Below are positions 34,657-43,604 of a stretch of 45,073 nucleotides of DNA, one piece after another. This stretch comes from Bacteroidota bacterium. GTDB taxonomy: Bacteria > Bacteroidota > Bacteroidia > Bacteroidales > Tenuifilaceae. Location: assembly GCA_029560875.1 (NCBI GenBank), contig JAKQKB010000110.1, positions 1-45,073 on the forward strand. Direction: 5' to 3'. The stretch's first letter is position 1, and each line of letters starts with the position of its first letter. The position numbers and the translations under genes are program-made. The notes beneath the pieces were generated by a model. The model was not told the DNA's origin, did not search any database, and worked only from the letters and a program-made list of their open reading frames with translations.

Positions 34657-35754
34657 TTACAACTCCAGCAAAGCAAGGCACTCTACATGAATTGTTTGTG
34701 GAAAAAAATCGAAAGGAATAACTCTTTTTACTTTATATCCCTTTTCAGTTAAAAAGATGAGATTTTTGTAAAGTGTACCAGGGCTACAGGATAGATAAGC
34801 GATTTTAGAAGGCAACCCATCTTTAACTATCCAACTTAAAACTTCGGTTTCCAAACCTGTTCGGGGCGGATTGGCATAAAGCAATACTCTTTGCCCCTGG
34901 TTTCTCTGCTCCATAACCCACTCTTTAACTTGAGGAATCCTTTGCCTACAAGCTCCACGAAGAACAATAGCTTCAGGAATATTAACCTTAGCACACTCAA
35001 CGGCATCGCCACTCTGCTCAACACCAATAGTTTTTGCCCCAGCCTTAATCCAACAATTCATGGAGTTCCCCGTTCCACAGTATAGGTCAACAACGGCATC
35101 ACTAGAGTTTAGCCCAAAGAAACTCAATGTTTCGTGCAATGATTGATTATAGAGTTTAGGTATTAATTGTTGAAATGCGGCAGGGCCGTAAAGCAATCCA
35201 TTATAATCGGTCGACCGCGGACTACCCCAAAGTAAATGCCACGTAGTTTTTTCGAAAATTCGCTTACCAGCCGAAGGATTAAGATGAATCCAAAAACCTT
35301 CAATTCCTACTTCTTTTAAGGCTTGGCTAAAACCTTCAGAAACCCAATCTAAACTGGGCTTAACCTTAGTTTTTAAAACGAGTACAAGCTGGGCTCTTGA
35401 TAGTACGATAAATGCCAACCTAAAATCCGCCGTTTGAGGGATATTCTCTCGAATAAGTTCAAATATCTTATTTGCATTCGAAGAATGAATTGGGCAATAT
35501 GGAATTGAGATTAACTCATCACGAGCCCACATCCCAAACTCCCAATTATTACCGTTAAAATTTGCACTTAGGGTTGTTTTACTCCTATAACCCCATCGCT
35601 CAGCCTCTTCAACTGAACGAACAGGCTCAACCTTATCAGCCCAAGGTTTTAGTTTTGATTGTACAAATGTGTATTTCTGGGCAAGGCTTTCGGCCATGCT
35701 CCACTCACGATGCTTGCACCCTCTACATTTATAGACACATCCAGCAGGAATCAC
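34657..35754 (-). CDS. RNA m5U methyltransferase-like protein with N-terminal Fe-S motif
   Basis: The 365-residue protein belongs to the TrmA/RlmC/RlmD family of uracil-5 methyltransferases. It has DLYCGTGNSMNC for SAM, ANPPRTGLE (motif IV), catalytic Cys323 in LSCSPGTLYKNL and Glu358 in FPQTIHVECLALLE. Cysteines C6, C10, C13 and C87 match the 4Fe-4S ligand layout (Cx3Cx2C plus distal C) seen near the start of RlmD/RlmC. No TRAM domain precedes it. The start must be GTG at 35754: an in-frame TGA lies six codons upstream, and the next ATG would remove the cluster cysteines. The substrate, probably 23S rRNA or tRNA uridine, is inferred. Confidence 0.85.
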   Translation of the reverse strand: MIPAGCVYKCRGCKHREWSMAESLAQKYTFVQSKLKPWADKVEPVRSVEEAERWGYRSKTTLSANFNGNNWEFGMWARDELISIPYCPIHSSNANKIFELIRENIPQTADFRLAFIVLSRAQLVLVLKTKVKPSLDWVSEGFSQALKEVGIEGFWIHLNPSAGKRIFEKTTWHLLWGSPRSTDYNGLLYGPAAFQQLIPKLYNQSLHETLSFFGLNSSDAVVDLYCGTGNSMNCWIKAGAKTIGVEQSGDAVECAKVNIPEAIVLRGACRQRIPQVKEWVMEQRNQGQRVLLYANPPRTGLETEVLSWIVKDGLPSKIAYLSCSPGTLYKNLIFLTEKGYKVKRVIPFDFFPQTIHVECLALLEL

Positions 35755-35816
35755 AATAAGGAATTTTTCTCAAAAATAACTATAATCAACAGTTTCTAAG
35801 CAGGTTAAACATTTCT

Positions 35817-35846
35817 TTTGGTTTAACTACAAATAATTATCTTTAC
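35817..35846 (+). promoter_or_regulatory. Promoter of the 35867 secreted-protein gene
   Basis: TTTG at 35817-35820, an 18-base spacer, then TATCTTTA at 35839-35846 (7 of 8). The ATG is 20 bases downstream. Confidence 0.55.
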
Positions 35847-35866
35847 ACGCTTTTTAATATCAATAA

Positions 35867-36706
35867 ATGAAAATAGTAACAAAAATATTAATTATTGCTT
35901 TGCTTATTACAACAGTAAATACACTGTTTTCTCAGCCTATAATTGATATCTACTTAAGTTCACAGATTCCTGCATCGAGAGGTGCAAATTTCTACCAAAT
36001 AGAGGAAAGTCACGAGGTCCTTGCCATAAAAAATGGCACAAACTCGCCATTTAAAATTGTTAAAAAGTATAACAACAACGGAAAAATTATCTCGGAAACT
36101 AAATACAACAGCGTAGGTGGCGTTCAGTATGAAACCACTTGGGCATATAATGCAAAGGGCGAGCCAACAAGAAAGTTTACCCGTCAATTTATCAACTACA
36201 AAGGATGGGTTACCGAAGAGGCAATAGTTAAATATAACGATACAACAGGATGTCTACAGGATATTACTTTTTTCTACGAAAAGGTAAAAAAACAATACGC
36301 CCAAGCCACATGCGACAGCATTGGAAGGCTCAAGGAAGTAAGAATTTTTAACGAATCAGGAGTATTCATAAACATTGAACGGTTCCTATATGTTCCTGCA
36401 AATAATTCACTTAGGGTAATGGTTTACAGAAGTAATGAGCAGTACGTTGCAACGTACATCTACCCTCTCGATTTTACAAAAACCCCTCCAAAATCATCTA
36501 TAAAACGTGCCTACAATGAAAGGGGAGATATTATTCTTGAGGCACTGCCCGACTCAAAGCTAAAACAAGGCTATTATTACGACTATCGTTACGACTCCTA
36601 CGGAAACTGGAACCTTAAACTTACTTATCAATGCACAGTTACTGATGACGACAAGGTTAAAGATAAGAAACTGGAGTATAAAATTACGCGAAAAATCACC
36701 TATTAA
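35867..36706 (+). CDS. Secreted protein with YD-repeat-like strands, function unknown
   Basis: The 279-residue protein has a signal peptide (KILIIALLITTVNTLFSQP). It is followed by strand repeats that read like degenerate YD/RHS units: KYNNNGKIISETKYNSVGG, WAYNAKGEPTRKFTRQ, ATCDSIGRLKEVRIFNESG, RAYNERGDIILEALPDS and YRYDSYGNWNLKLTY. The spacing is irregular and no RHS core domain is present. Such proteins are common in Bacteroidota and lack an assigned role. It has its own promoter. Its stop TAA overlaps the stop of the convergent histidine kinase within the shared TTAA at 36703-36706. Confidence 0.6.
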   Translation: MKIVTKILIIALLITTVNTLFSQPIIDIYLSSQIPASRGANFYQIEESHEVLAIKNGTNSPFKIVKKYNNNGKIISETKYNSVGGVQYETTWAYNAKGEPTRKFTRQFINYKGWVTEEAIVKYNDTTGCLQDITFFYEKVKKQYAQATCDSIGRLKEVRIFNESGVFINIERFLYVPANNSLRVMVYRSNEQYVATYIYPLDFTKTPPKSSIKRAYNERGDIILEALPDSKLKQGYYYDYRYDSYGNWNLKLTYQCTVTDDDKVKDKKLEYKITRKITY

Positions 36707-38328
36707 CTTTGTACTAAGGGTAAACTAAATGAAAAATTACTCCCCTTGCCCAACTCACTTTTAACCCAAATTTTTCCGTTATTCATTTCGACAAATTCTT
36801 TACAGAGCGATAAACCAAGGCCTGTCCCCTTCTCTTCGTTGGTTCCTTTTGTGGAAAAATTCGAGCTGATGTCGAAAAGTTTTCCAATATCATCGGCACT
36901 TATGCCAACTCCATTATCGGTTACCGATATAGAAACTTCCTTATCCTTTAGTTTAGATGATATTTCCACAAATCCTTCTTTATCCGTAAACTTAATTGCA
37001 TTTGAAACCAAGTTCCGCAGAACTATTTTAATCATGTCCTTATCGGCGTGAGCGTTCAACGTATTAGGAATTGAATTTTGAAGTGAAATTCCTTTCTGTT
37101 CCGCAATGTCTTTAACTAAATCAACTACCTCGTATGCTAGTTCGTGCAAGTTCAAATTTTGAGGACGAAAAACAATACGCCCCTGCTGCAGTCGAGCCCA
37201 ATCGAGCAAATTCTCAAGTAATTGTAAGGTTTGTTTTGATGATGTATTTATAATTGATGCGTAATTAACAGTCTCCTGCTGATTACAATCTGCAGAGTAA
37301 TCCTTCAAAATTTCGCTATACCCCACTATACTCGTAAATGGGCTTTTTAAATCGTGTGCAATAATGGAGAAAAGTTTATCCTTCGATTTATTTATCTCCT
37401 TTAACTGCAATTCACTCTCCCTTAGAGCATTCTCAACCCTATTCCTGTCATCAAGCAAAAAAGTAAGAATTAGACCCGAAAGCTGTAAACTTACAATCAG
37501 CAAATCGAGTTTCATAAATGTATCCCAACTATCGATATCAGAAAATCGACTAACATTTAAGGAGATTGCAGAGAATGCGGCCACGGTCATAAATAGCAAC
37601 GATAAAGTAACGGTTTCAGGCTTACCTTTGGCGGAAAAAATTAAAGTCAAAGGGAATAGAAAGAACAGCGCTAGGAATGAGTAGTTAATATCGATATAGT
37701 AGGTTAATTCGAATATCAAAAATGTCACTAAAAAAGATAGCAGGGCTATTGGAATATCCCTCAGAATCGAAGTTTTAACCTTATACTCTCCTGTAAATAA
37801 AAGAAGTAGCAATGGCACAAGAACTAATTGCCCTATGGAATTTCCCAGCCACCAGGGAATAAAGGAAACCCAATATATGGCAGGATTTAATTGTGCAAAT
37901 TGTACTAAAATTAAATTTCCCAAAATTGCAGATAAGGGTTGTAACACAAGTAAAATTAAGGTTGATAACAATAGAACGTTCTTAAAACCTAAATAACTTT
38001 CGGAAGTCTTAAATCTGAAAAACAGATATCGACCAAGAATTGCAAGAAGCGAGTTGAGCAATGATATTCCAATGCTAGAATTAATGTCTAAACCCGATGT
38101 AATAGCGAGCACAAATTGTCCAACAAAAATTCCTACAGCATTTATGTAACCAAAAAGAATAGTTGCGGCAAGTCCAATACCCTCAGCAAAAAATGGTGCA
38201 TTGGTAACTATATTGTTCGATACGGAAATTGCAAACGCAAACTTTCCAAGTATAAAATAGAGAATTGCAACAATCAGTACTGTTCCGATTGAATGCAAAT
38301 ATTTAGAAACATGATTTGATTGCTCCAT
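36703..38328 (-). CDS. MASE1-type membrane sensor histidine kinase
   Basis: From ATG 38328 the protein has 541 residues. An N-terminal integral membrane region of eight or more helices (~12-295) resembles MASE1 (PFFAEGIGLAATILFGY, WVSFIPWWLGNSIGQLVLVPLL). A short coiled linker (RNRVENALRESELQLKEINKSKDK) leads to HisKA with phosphorylated His325 in FSIIAHDLKSPFTSIVGY. The HATPase has NLVSNAIKFTDKEG, DNGVGISADDIGKLFD and GTGLGLSLCKEFVEMN. No PAS or receiver domain is present and no response regulator is adjacent, so its partner is unknown. An alternative ATG eight codons upstream is less likely. It is 48 bases from ppx, possibly part of the polyphosphate operon. Confidence 0.9.
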   Translation of the reverse strand: MEQSNHVSKYLHSIGTVLIVAILYFILGKFAFAISVSNNIVTNAPFFAEGIGLAATILFGYINAVGIFVGQFVLAITSGLDINSSIGISLLNSLLAILGRYLFFRFKTSESYLGFKNVLLLSTLILLVLQPLSAILGNLILVQFAQLNPAIYWVSFIPWWLGNSIGQLVLVPLLLLLFTGEYKVKTSILRDIPIALLSFLVTFLIFELTYYIDINYSFLALFFLFPLTLIFSAKGKPETVTLSLLFMTVAAFSAISLNVSRFSDIDSWDTFMKLDLLIVSLQLSGLILTFLLDDRNRVENALRESELQLKEINKSKDKLFSIIAHDLKSPFTSIVGYSEILKDYSADCNQQETVNYASIINTSSKQTLQLLENLLDWARLQQGRIVFRPQNLNLHELAYEVVDLVKDIAEQKGISLQNSIPNTLNAHADKDMIKIVLRNLVSNAIKFTDKEGFVEISSKLKDKEVSISVTDNGVGISADDIGKLFDISSNFSTKGTNEEKGTGLGLSLCKEFVEMNNGKIWVKSELGKGSNFSFSLPLVQS

Positions 38329-38400
38329 GAAACAATACTTTGAGAATATCAAGCCGAAAAATCTTAAGCCAATTTAGACCAATTTTAAATACAAAGCAAA

Positions 38401-39300
38401 TTATTTCCCTTGCGCCTTATACTCCCTGTAAAGCATGTGTACAATACCATCGGACACTCCAATGGTAGGAACAATCACTTGCTTTGCACCAGCCCACTTC
38501 ATTACTTTTAGATAGATTTTAGACGCGGGTATTATAACATCGGCTCGGTCGGGGTTCATACCTAAAACTTTAATGCGCTCATCAATGGTATAATACTGGA
38601 GAAACTTATACAAATCTTTAAATTCCTTGTATGAGAGAGGTGTATTCTCTGTTTTCCCTGATAGTTTATATATTTTATTGATATTACCGCCAGAACCAAT
38701 AATCTTCGGATTTCGATTTTTAACACCCAAGTCCTTAACCCACTGCTTCATCTCCTCTATGGTCTCATCGGAAACCTTTTCTTTGAGCATCCTAATGGTT
38801 CCAACTTCAAACGAACGCGATATCACATTCATCTTATTCTCAAAAAGAGTAATTTCGGTACTGCCACCACCAACATCCATGTAGATGTAAGGGTCGGAAT
38901 CGTTAAGCATCTCAACAATCTCATTGGAGTAGATTATTTCGGCCTCGCGCTTACCATCAATAATTTCAATATCAATTCCAGATTTTTCAAGAACATAATC
39001 AACCACCTCCTTGGAGTTTTTGGCCTCGCGCATTGCCGAGGTGGCGCAAGCTTTATAGGAAATAACATCCTCTACCTCCATTAGGTTACGGTAGGCAATC
39101 ATTGTTTTCACCAACTTATCAATTCTGCGCTCCGATAGCACGCCAGTGCTAAACGAATCCTCGCCAAGCCTCAACGGCATCCGCACCAGCGACGATTTCC
39201 TAAAAACAGCACTACTCCCCTCCTCCACTACGTTTGTTAAAAGCAAACGTGCAGCGTTTGAACCAATATCGATAGCAGCAAACTTTAAAACTTTAATCAT
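38401..39300 (-). CDS. ppx: Ppx/GppA-family exopolyphosphatase
   Basis: The 299-residue protein is an ASKHA-fold phosphatase with AAIDIGSNAARLLLT (phosphate-1), YMDVGGGSTEITLF (phosphate-2) and GSGGNINKIYKLSG. It is the short two-domain form (about 300 residues) rather than the long Ppx/GppA (about 500) that has a C-terminal HD domain. It is expected to release phosphate from polyphosphate ends or to hydrolyse pppGpp. The overlap of 8 bases with ppk1 points to polyphosphate. It follows ppk1 in the same transcript. Confidence 0.92.
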   Translation of the reverse strand: MIKVLKFAAIDIGSNAARLLLTNVVEEGSSAVFRKSSLVRMPLRLGEDSFSTGVLSERRIDKLVKTMIAYRNLMEVEDVISYKACATSAMREAKNSKEVVDYVLEKSGIDIEIIDGKREAEIIYSNEIVEMLNDSDPYIYMDVGGGSTEITLFENKMNVISRSFEVGTIRMLKEKVSDETIEEMKQWVKDLGVKNRNPKIIGSGGNINKIYKLSGKTENTPLSYKEFKDLYKFLQYYTIDERIKVLGMNPDRADVIIPASKIYLKVMKWAGAKQVIVPTIGVSDGIVHMLYREYKAQGK

Positions 39301-41374
39301 TAGCCTTTTCCTTTCCTAATTCCCTCTGCTTATAGTATTTATACAACTCCATTTGGGAACGAAAAACCTCCTCGTTCTCGCCTCTAAATTTAAAATGATT
39401 ATTTTGCTTATGGTTAATTATTCTCGATTTAATGTTATCTCTGAGAGCATAATCAACCACAGTGCGCATTTCGGCCTTCAACTTCTTGTCGTAGATTGGA
39501 GCAGCAACTTCAACTCTATAATCAAGGTTACGGGTCATCCAGTCGGCCGATGATATGAAGCAAAGTTCATCGCCGCCGTTGGCGAATAGGAAAATTCTAC
39601 AATGCTCAAGGAAACGGTCAACAATTCCGTACACCTCAATATTCTCGCTTAATCCTTTAATCCCTGGCACCAACGAGCATATACCACGCACCACCAGTTT
39701 TATTTCTACACCAGCCTTACTAGCCTGATAGAATTTATGAATCATCTCCTCATCAACCAAGTTGTTAATTTTGCAATGGATGTATGCTGGTATTCCTTTC
39801 GCGGCATTCTCCATTTCTGTCTCAATCAACGCGTATAGCTTACGCCTCATATTTACAGGCGATACTAATAGATGCTTATAGTTGAATGCTCGGTAGTTGT
39901 ATTCAAGGAAAGTAAAAACTTTCTCAATCTCCGATGTAATCTGCGGGTTAACTGTAAATAGGTTTACATCGGTATATAAATTTGCATTCCCCTCATGGAA
40001 ATTCCCAGTGCTTACAGTGGCGTACTTAACCTCTTTTCGCCCCTCTTCCCTTGATATCAGGGTCATTTTACTGTGGATTTTTAAACCCGGAATTCCAAAA
40101 ATCACATTAACACCAGCCTCCTGCATCTGTTTAGACCAATATATATTGGAATTTTCGTCGAAACGTGCTCTTAACTCCACAATTGCGGTTACTTTTTTCC
40201 CATTATGCGCAGCATTCATCAGAGCATGAACAACCCTTGATTCCGCAGCAACCCGGTAAAGTGTTATTTGTATCGATTTAACTTTAGGGTCGATTGCCGC
40301 CTCCCTAAGCATCTTTATGTAATAAGTGAAGTTATGGAAAGGGTAGTGCAACATCACATCATGCTTCGCAATAACCGCCAGTATACTTTTTGACTCTTCA
40401 AGTTCGGTTACAGGAATTGGTGGTAATGGCTCGTTAACCAATTTTGCGTTCGAAAAATCGGGGAATTTGATAAAATCCCTAAAGTTATGGTAACGACCAC
40501 CAGGAATTCCAAAATCGTCCTCGTCCAAATCCATTGCCTTGGTTAAATACTCAAACATATCGGCTGGGATTTTTGAGTCGTACACAAACCTTACAGGTTC
40601 GCCTTTCTTCCTATTCTTTACGCCTTTGGATATTTTTTCCAGCAAACTCTCCGAGATATCATTATCCACATCAATCTCGGCATCGCGGGTAATTTTTATG
40701 GTGTAGGCCTCAAAATGGTCGTATGGAAAAATACTGAAAACATCATCGAGGCAAAGCCTAATAACATCATCGAGCAGAATAATATAGTGTTTATCGTCTT
40801 TTTTAGGAAGCAGAATAAATCTAGAAATTAGCCTTGTAGGTATTTCGATAAGCGAATACTCCTTTACATCCTTGTTTTTTTTGAACGATAACTTAATAGC
40901 CAAATAAATGGACTGGTCAACCAGTTCAGGGAAGCGCTCTAGACCCTTAAGCATTATTGGCGCTAAATGAGTTGAAATGTGCTTCTTAAAATAATTACGA
41001 AGGTATTCAACCTGACTTGGCTGCAAACATTTCTCGTCAATTAGATATATGCTTTCCTTTTTTAACTCTTTGATAATATCTGCAAAAATTAAATCGAATT
41101 TACTTTGGTACGATATAACAATCCGTTGAATCTTTTCAAGAATCTTACGGGGATTCTGCCCCATTATCTTTTTAGCACCCTTTTCAACAACGAGTAATCG
41201 GCGCTGAGTGGCCACCCTAATCCTAAAAAACTCGTCCAGATTATTGGAGAAAATACCCAAAAACTTTAACCTTTCAATAAGGGGTGTTTCTGGATTTTCA
41301 GCCTCCTGTAGCACCCGTCCATTGAACGATAACCAACTTAACTCTCTGTTTACTAATTGAATATTCTTTGCCAT
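39293..41374 (-). CDS. ppk1: Polyphosphate kinase 1
   Basis: The 693-residue protein has the full PPK1 layout: N domain (RELSWLSFNGRVLQEAENPETPLIERLKFLGIF, split over ~10-42), head domain, and two phospholipase-D-like C domains. The autophosphorylated His434 lies in GLKIHSKMTLISR, and YATVSTGNFHEGNANLYTD and DWMTRNLDYRVEV are family marks. It transfers ATP gamma-phosphates to polyphosphate at the inner face of the membrane. The stop overlaps the ppx start, giving a synthesis and breakdown pair. The minus-strand TACCTTTA at 41394-41401, 20 bases upstream of the ATG, could be the -7 box; it lies within the 12-bp palindrome ACCTTTAAAGGT. Confidence 0.97.
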   Translation of the reverse strand: MAKNIQLVNRELSWLSFNGRVLQEAENPETPLIERLKFLGIFSNNLDEFFRIRVATQRRLLVVEKGAKKIMGQNPRKILEKIQRIVISYQSKFDLIFADIIKELKKESIYLIDEKCLQPSQVEYLRNYFKKHISTHLAPIMLKGLERFPELVDQSIYLAIKLSFKKNKDVKEYSLIEIPTRLISRFILLPKKDDKHYIILLDDVIRLCLDDVFSIFPYDHFEAYTIKITRDAEIDVDNDISESLLEKISKGVKNRKKGEPVRFVYDSKIPADMFEYLTKAMDLDEDDFGIPGGRYHNFRDFIKFPDFSNAKLVNEPLPPIPVTELEESKSILAVIAKHDVMLHYPFHNFTYYIKMLREAAIDPKVKSIQITLYRVAAESRVVHALMNAAHNGKKVTAIVELRARFDENSNIYWSKQMQEAGVNVIFGIPGLKIHSKMTLISREEGRKEVKYATVSTGNFHEGNANLYTDVNLFTVNPQITSEIEKVFTFLEYNYRAFNYKHLLVSPVNMRRKLYALIETEMENAAKGIPAYIHCKINNLVDEEMIHKFYQASKAGVEIKLVVRGICSLVPGIKGLSENIEVYGIVDRFLEHCRIFLFANGGDELCFISSADWMTRNLDYRVEVAAPIYDKKLKAEMRTVVDYALRDNIKSRIINHKQNNHFKFRGENEEVFRSQMELYKYYKQRELGKEKAND

Positions 41375-41388
41375 ATTAAATAGTTCTA

Positions 41389-41401
41389 ACCTTTAAAGGT
41401 A
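41389..41401 (-). promoter_or_regulatory. Palindromic -7 region of ppk1
   Basis: The palindrome ACCTTTAAAGGT (41389-41400) overlaps the minus-strand -7-like box TACCTTTA (41394-41401), 7 of 8 to TANNTTTG. A regulator bound here would block ppk1 transcription. No -33 box was found. Confidence 0.3.
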
Positions 41402-41453
41402 GAATTCCCTTACAATTTACTTATTATTAAAGTATTATCAAATTGTTAATTTT

Positions 41454-41948
41454 CTATTCGGTGATTATAAAACTTGTGTTGAACTCTACTAATGCTGATT
41501 TTGTTATGCTTGCCCAATCGGGAGTGTCAAAATATAGACACACAAAGCCCGATGTGGGCAGTTCAAATATTGCTTCTGGCAAAAAACTATTCACAAAGTA
41601 CGATAGCGTTGGATTATGCCCAACAATCATCAAACTTTTAACATCCGAGGGTTGATTCGCAATAACCTCTTGAATCATTGCCTCATCGGCATCATAAATT
41701 TTTCTGTTCAGCAATATTTTTTCCATAGGAAAACCAATACCCTCGGCAAATAGCACAGATGTATGAACTGCCCTGTTGGCAGGACTTGTAACAATTAAAT
41801 CGAGATTTTTCACAGTATCCTTTACTGCTTTAGTAAGGTTTGCAATATCCTTAATCCCTTTGGGCTTTAACGCCCTGTCCTTATCACTTTTATCAACCTC
41901 GCTCCACGACGATTTTGCGTGCCTAAGTATAAATAGTTCTCTGCGCAT
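41454..41948 (-). CDS. sixA: SixA-like phosphohistidine phosphatase
   Basis: The 164-residue histidine phosphatase has the LRHAKSSW motif (R9, H10 nucleophile) and the second His in MIVGHNP (H111). It is of the short SixA branch, which dephosphorylates phosphohistidine on Hpt or PTS proteins in characterised bacteria. The fold also includes sugar phosphatases, so the substrate is inferred. It is upstream of ppk1 by 79 bases on the same strand. A -7 box (TAATTTTG on the minus strand at 41971-41978) lies 23 bases upstream of the ATG. Confidence 0.88.
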   Translation of the reverse strand: MRRELFILRHAKSSWSEVDKSDKDRALKPKGIKDIANLTKAVKDTVKNLDLIVTSPANRAVHTSVLFAEGIGFPMEKILLNRKIYDADEAMIQEVIANQPSDVKSLMIVGHNPTLSYFVNSFLPEAIFELPTSGFVCLYFDTPDWASITKSALVEFNTSFIITE

Positions 41949-41970
41949 AGTCTCAAATTTTGAATAAATA

Positions 41971-41978
41971 CAAAATTA
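41971..41978 (-). promoter_or_regulatory. -7 box (TAATTTTG) of sixA
   Basis: It fully matches TANNTTTG on the minus strand. TTTG at 41993-41996 lies only 14 bases upstream, short of the usual 19, so the -33 box is doubtful. Confidence 0.35.
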
Positions 41979-42067
41979 CCATTTTGACGCAGCAAAGAAC
42001 CCCCAGTGTTGATGAGATTCCTCGCTACGCTTCAAATGGTGCCTTATATTATCATTATTAATATTTG

Positions 42068-43396
42068 CTATAACAAATCACTTGCTAACTCTGCCAAGTA
42101 ACTACGCTCACCCTTAACCAAATTAACATGTGCAAACAACTCCTGCCCATGCATCTTATCGGTTAGGTGGGTTAATCCATTCGATTTCATATCCAAGTAA
42201 GGATGGTCAATCTGATGAATATCGCCAGTAAAGATAATCTTTGTGCCCTCTCCAGCCCTGGTAATAATGGTCTTAATCTCGTGGGGGGTTAAGTTCTGAG
42301 CTTCATCCACAATAAAAAATACATTTGATAAACTCCTACCACGAATATATGCAAGTGGAGTGATAACCAACTTCTCGGTACGCAACATCTCCTCAATATG
42401 CATATAATCCTTGCTGGTTGACTTAAACTTATTCTTAATAACAGTAAGGTTATCGAACAACGGCTGCATGTAAGGCCCAATTTTATCATTTATATCACCT
42501 GGAAGGAAACCAATATCGCGGTTCGAAAGGGCAACAATTGGCCTTGCCAACAGAATTTGGTCGAATTTATCCTCCTGATGTAAAGCCGCGGCAAGCGCAA
42601 GTAAAGTTTTACCAGTTCCGGCTTTACCTGTTAACGCAACAAGCTGAATATCTGGGCGCAAAAGAGCATCAAAGGCAAATGCCTGCTCTGAATTTCGAGG
42701 CTCAATGCCGTATGCACGAGTTTTCTCAACCCTATCAAGTTTTGTGGTAACCTTATCGTAATGCGCCAAAGCACTCGATTTATTCCCTTTCAGGATGAAG
42801 TATTGATTTGCATAGGGCTTTAACTTGATATCCTTGGCTTTTAAGCCTTCGTGTACATCGTACATTTTCTGGATATCGGAATCGCTAAGGCCTTCAACTG
42901 TCTCAACATCTTTTTTCAGAGAATCAACGTCTTGAACTTTATCGGAAAGGTAATCCTGAGCAACAATGCCCAACGATTTTGCTTTCATTCTAAGGTTGAT
43001 ATCCTTGGTAACTAGGATTACAGGTCTATCGGCGTTATTCTTTGCTAAATAATGGGTAATGGCAAGAATTCGGTGGTCAGGACTTTTCTCGGCGAACGAT
43101 TCGTTCATCGCATCGGAGAAAGGCTTACCCGTCTCAATTCTAAGTTTTCCTAAATCTTTCCCTAGTTGAATTCCCCCGTTAAAAAGCTTGTCGCCAGCAA
43201 TTTTATCGAGTTCCCTTACAAACTCACGGGCATGGTAATTAATCATCTCATTGCCCTTCTTAAAATGGTCTAGCTCCTCCAGCGCAACAATAGGAATTAC
43301 AATGTCGTTCTCCTCAAAGTTGTAAATGCAATGAAAATCGTGCAAAATAACATTGGTATCCAACACAAAAATCTTCTTGGGTTTCTTAGTAGCCAT
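42068..43396 (-). CDS. PIN-PhoH ATPase/ribonuclease (YlaK type)
   Basis: The 442-residue protein joins an N-terminal PIN nuclease domain (IFVLDTNVILHD with D13; VALEELDHFKKG; DHRILAITHYL) to a C-terminal PhoH ATPase. The PhoH part has Walker A GKAGTGKT at 257-264 and Walker B FIVDEAQNLT at 361-370, followed by FTGDIHQID. Such PhoH2-like proteins have been described as RNA helicase/ribonucleases in mycobacteria. The physiological role in Bacteroidota is not settled. It is a single gene, divergent from folC. Confidence 0.93.
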   Translation of the reverse strand: MATKKPKKIFVLDTNVILHDFHCIYNFEENDIVIPIVALEELDHFKKGNEMINYHAREFVRELDKIAGDKLFNGGIQLGKDLGKLRIETGKPFSDAMNESFAEKSPDHRILAITHYLAKNNADRPVILVTKDINLRMKAKSLGIVAQDYLSDKVQDVDSLKKDVETVEGLSDSDIQKMYDVHEGLKAKDIKLKPYANQYFILKGNKSSALAHYDKVTTKLDRVEKTRAYGIEPRNSEQAFAFDALLRPDIQLVALTGKAGTGKTLLALAAALHQEDKFDQILLARPIVALSNRDIGFLPGDINDKIGPYMQPLFDNLTVIKNKFKSTSKDYMHIEEMLRTEKLVITPLAYIRGRSLSNVFFIVDEAQNLTPHEIKTIITRAGEGTKIIFTGDIHQIDHPYLDMKSNGLTHLTDKMHGQELFAHVNLVKGERSYLAELASDLL

Positions 43397-43580
43397 AAGT
43401 CAAATCTTTAGAATTATCTTATAAATATAACAAAAAAGACGCCTAATTATTCCGAAATACCTGAAAAGTTGTGTTAGCAAATGGTTAATTTTGGTTATTC
43501 GAAAAGCAACATTGACCAGCGATGCCCAATAAATGGTAAAAGTGTTATTAGGATACATCATACTTCAAATAAAAAATAAC

Positions 43581-43588
43581 TAAACTTG
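43581..43588 (+). promoter_or_regulatory. -7 box (TAAACTTG) of folC
   Basis: 7 of 8 to TANNTTTG, 16 bases before the ATG, followed by CAGCAAA as at other starts in this window. Confidence 0.4.
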
Positions 43589-43604
43589 CAGCAAATTTAA
43601 AGCA

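Noticed and set aside
37364..37684. A 106-codon plus-strand frame, and a 101-codon one at 36746-37051
   Set aside because: Both are antisense to the histidine kinase domains and have no recognisable features.
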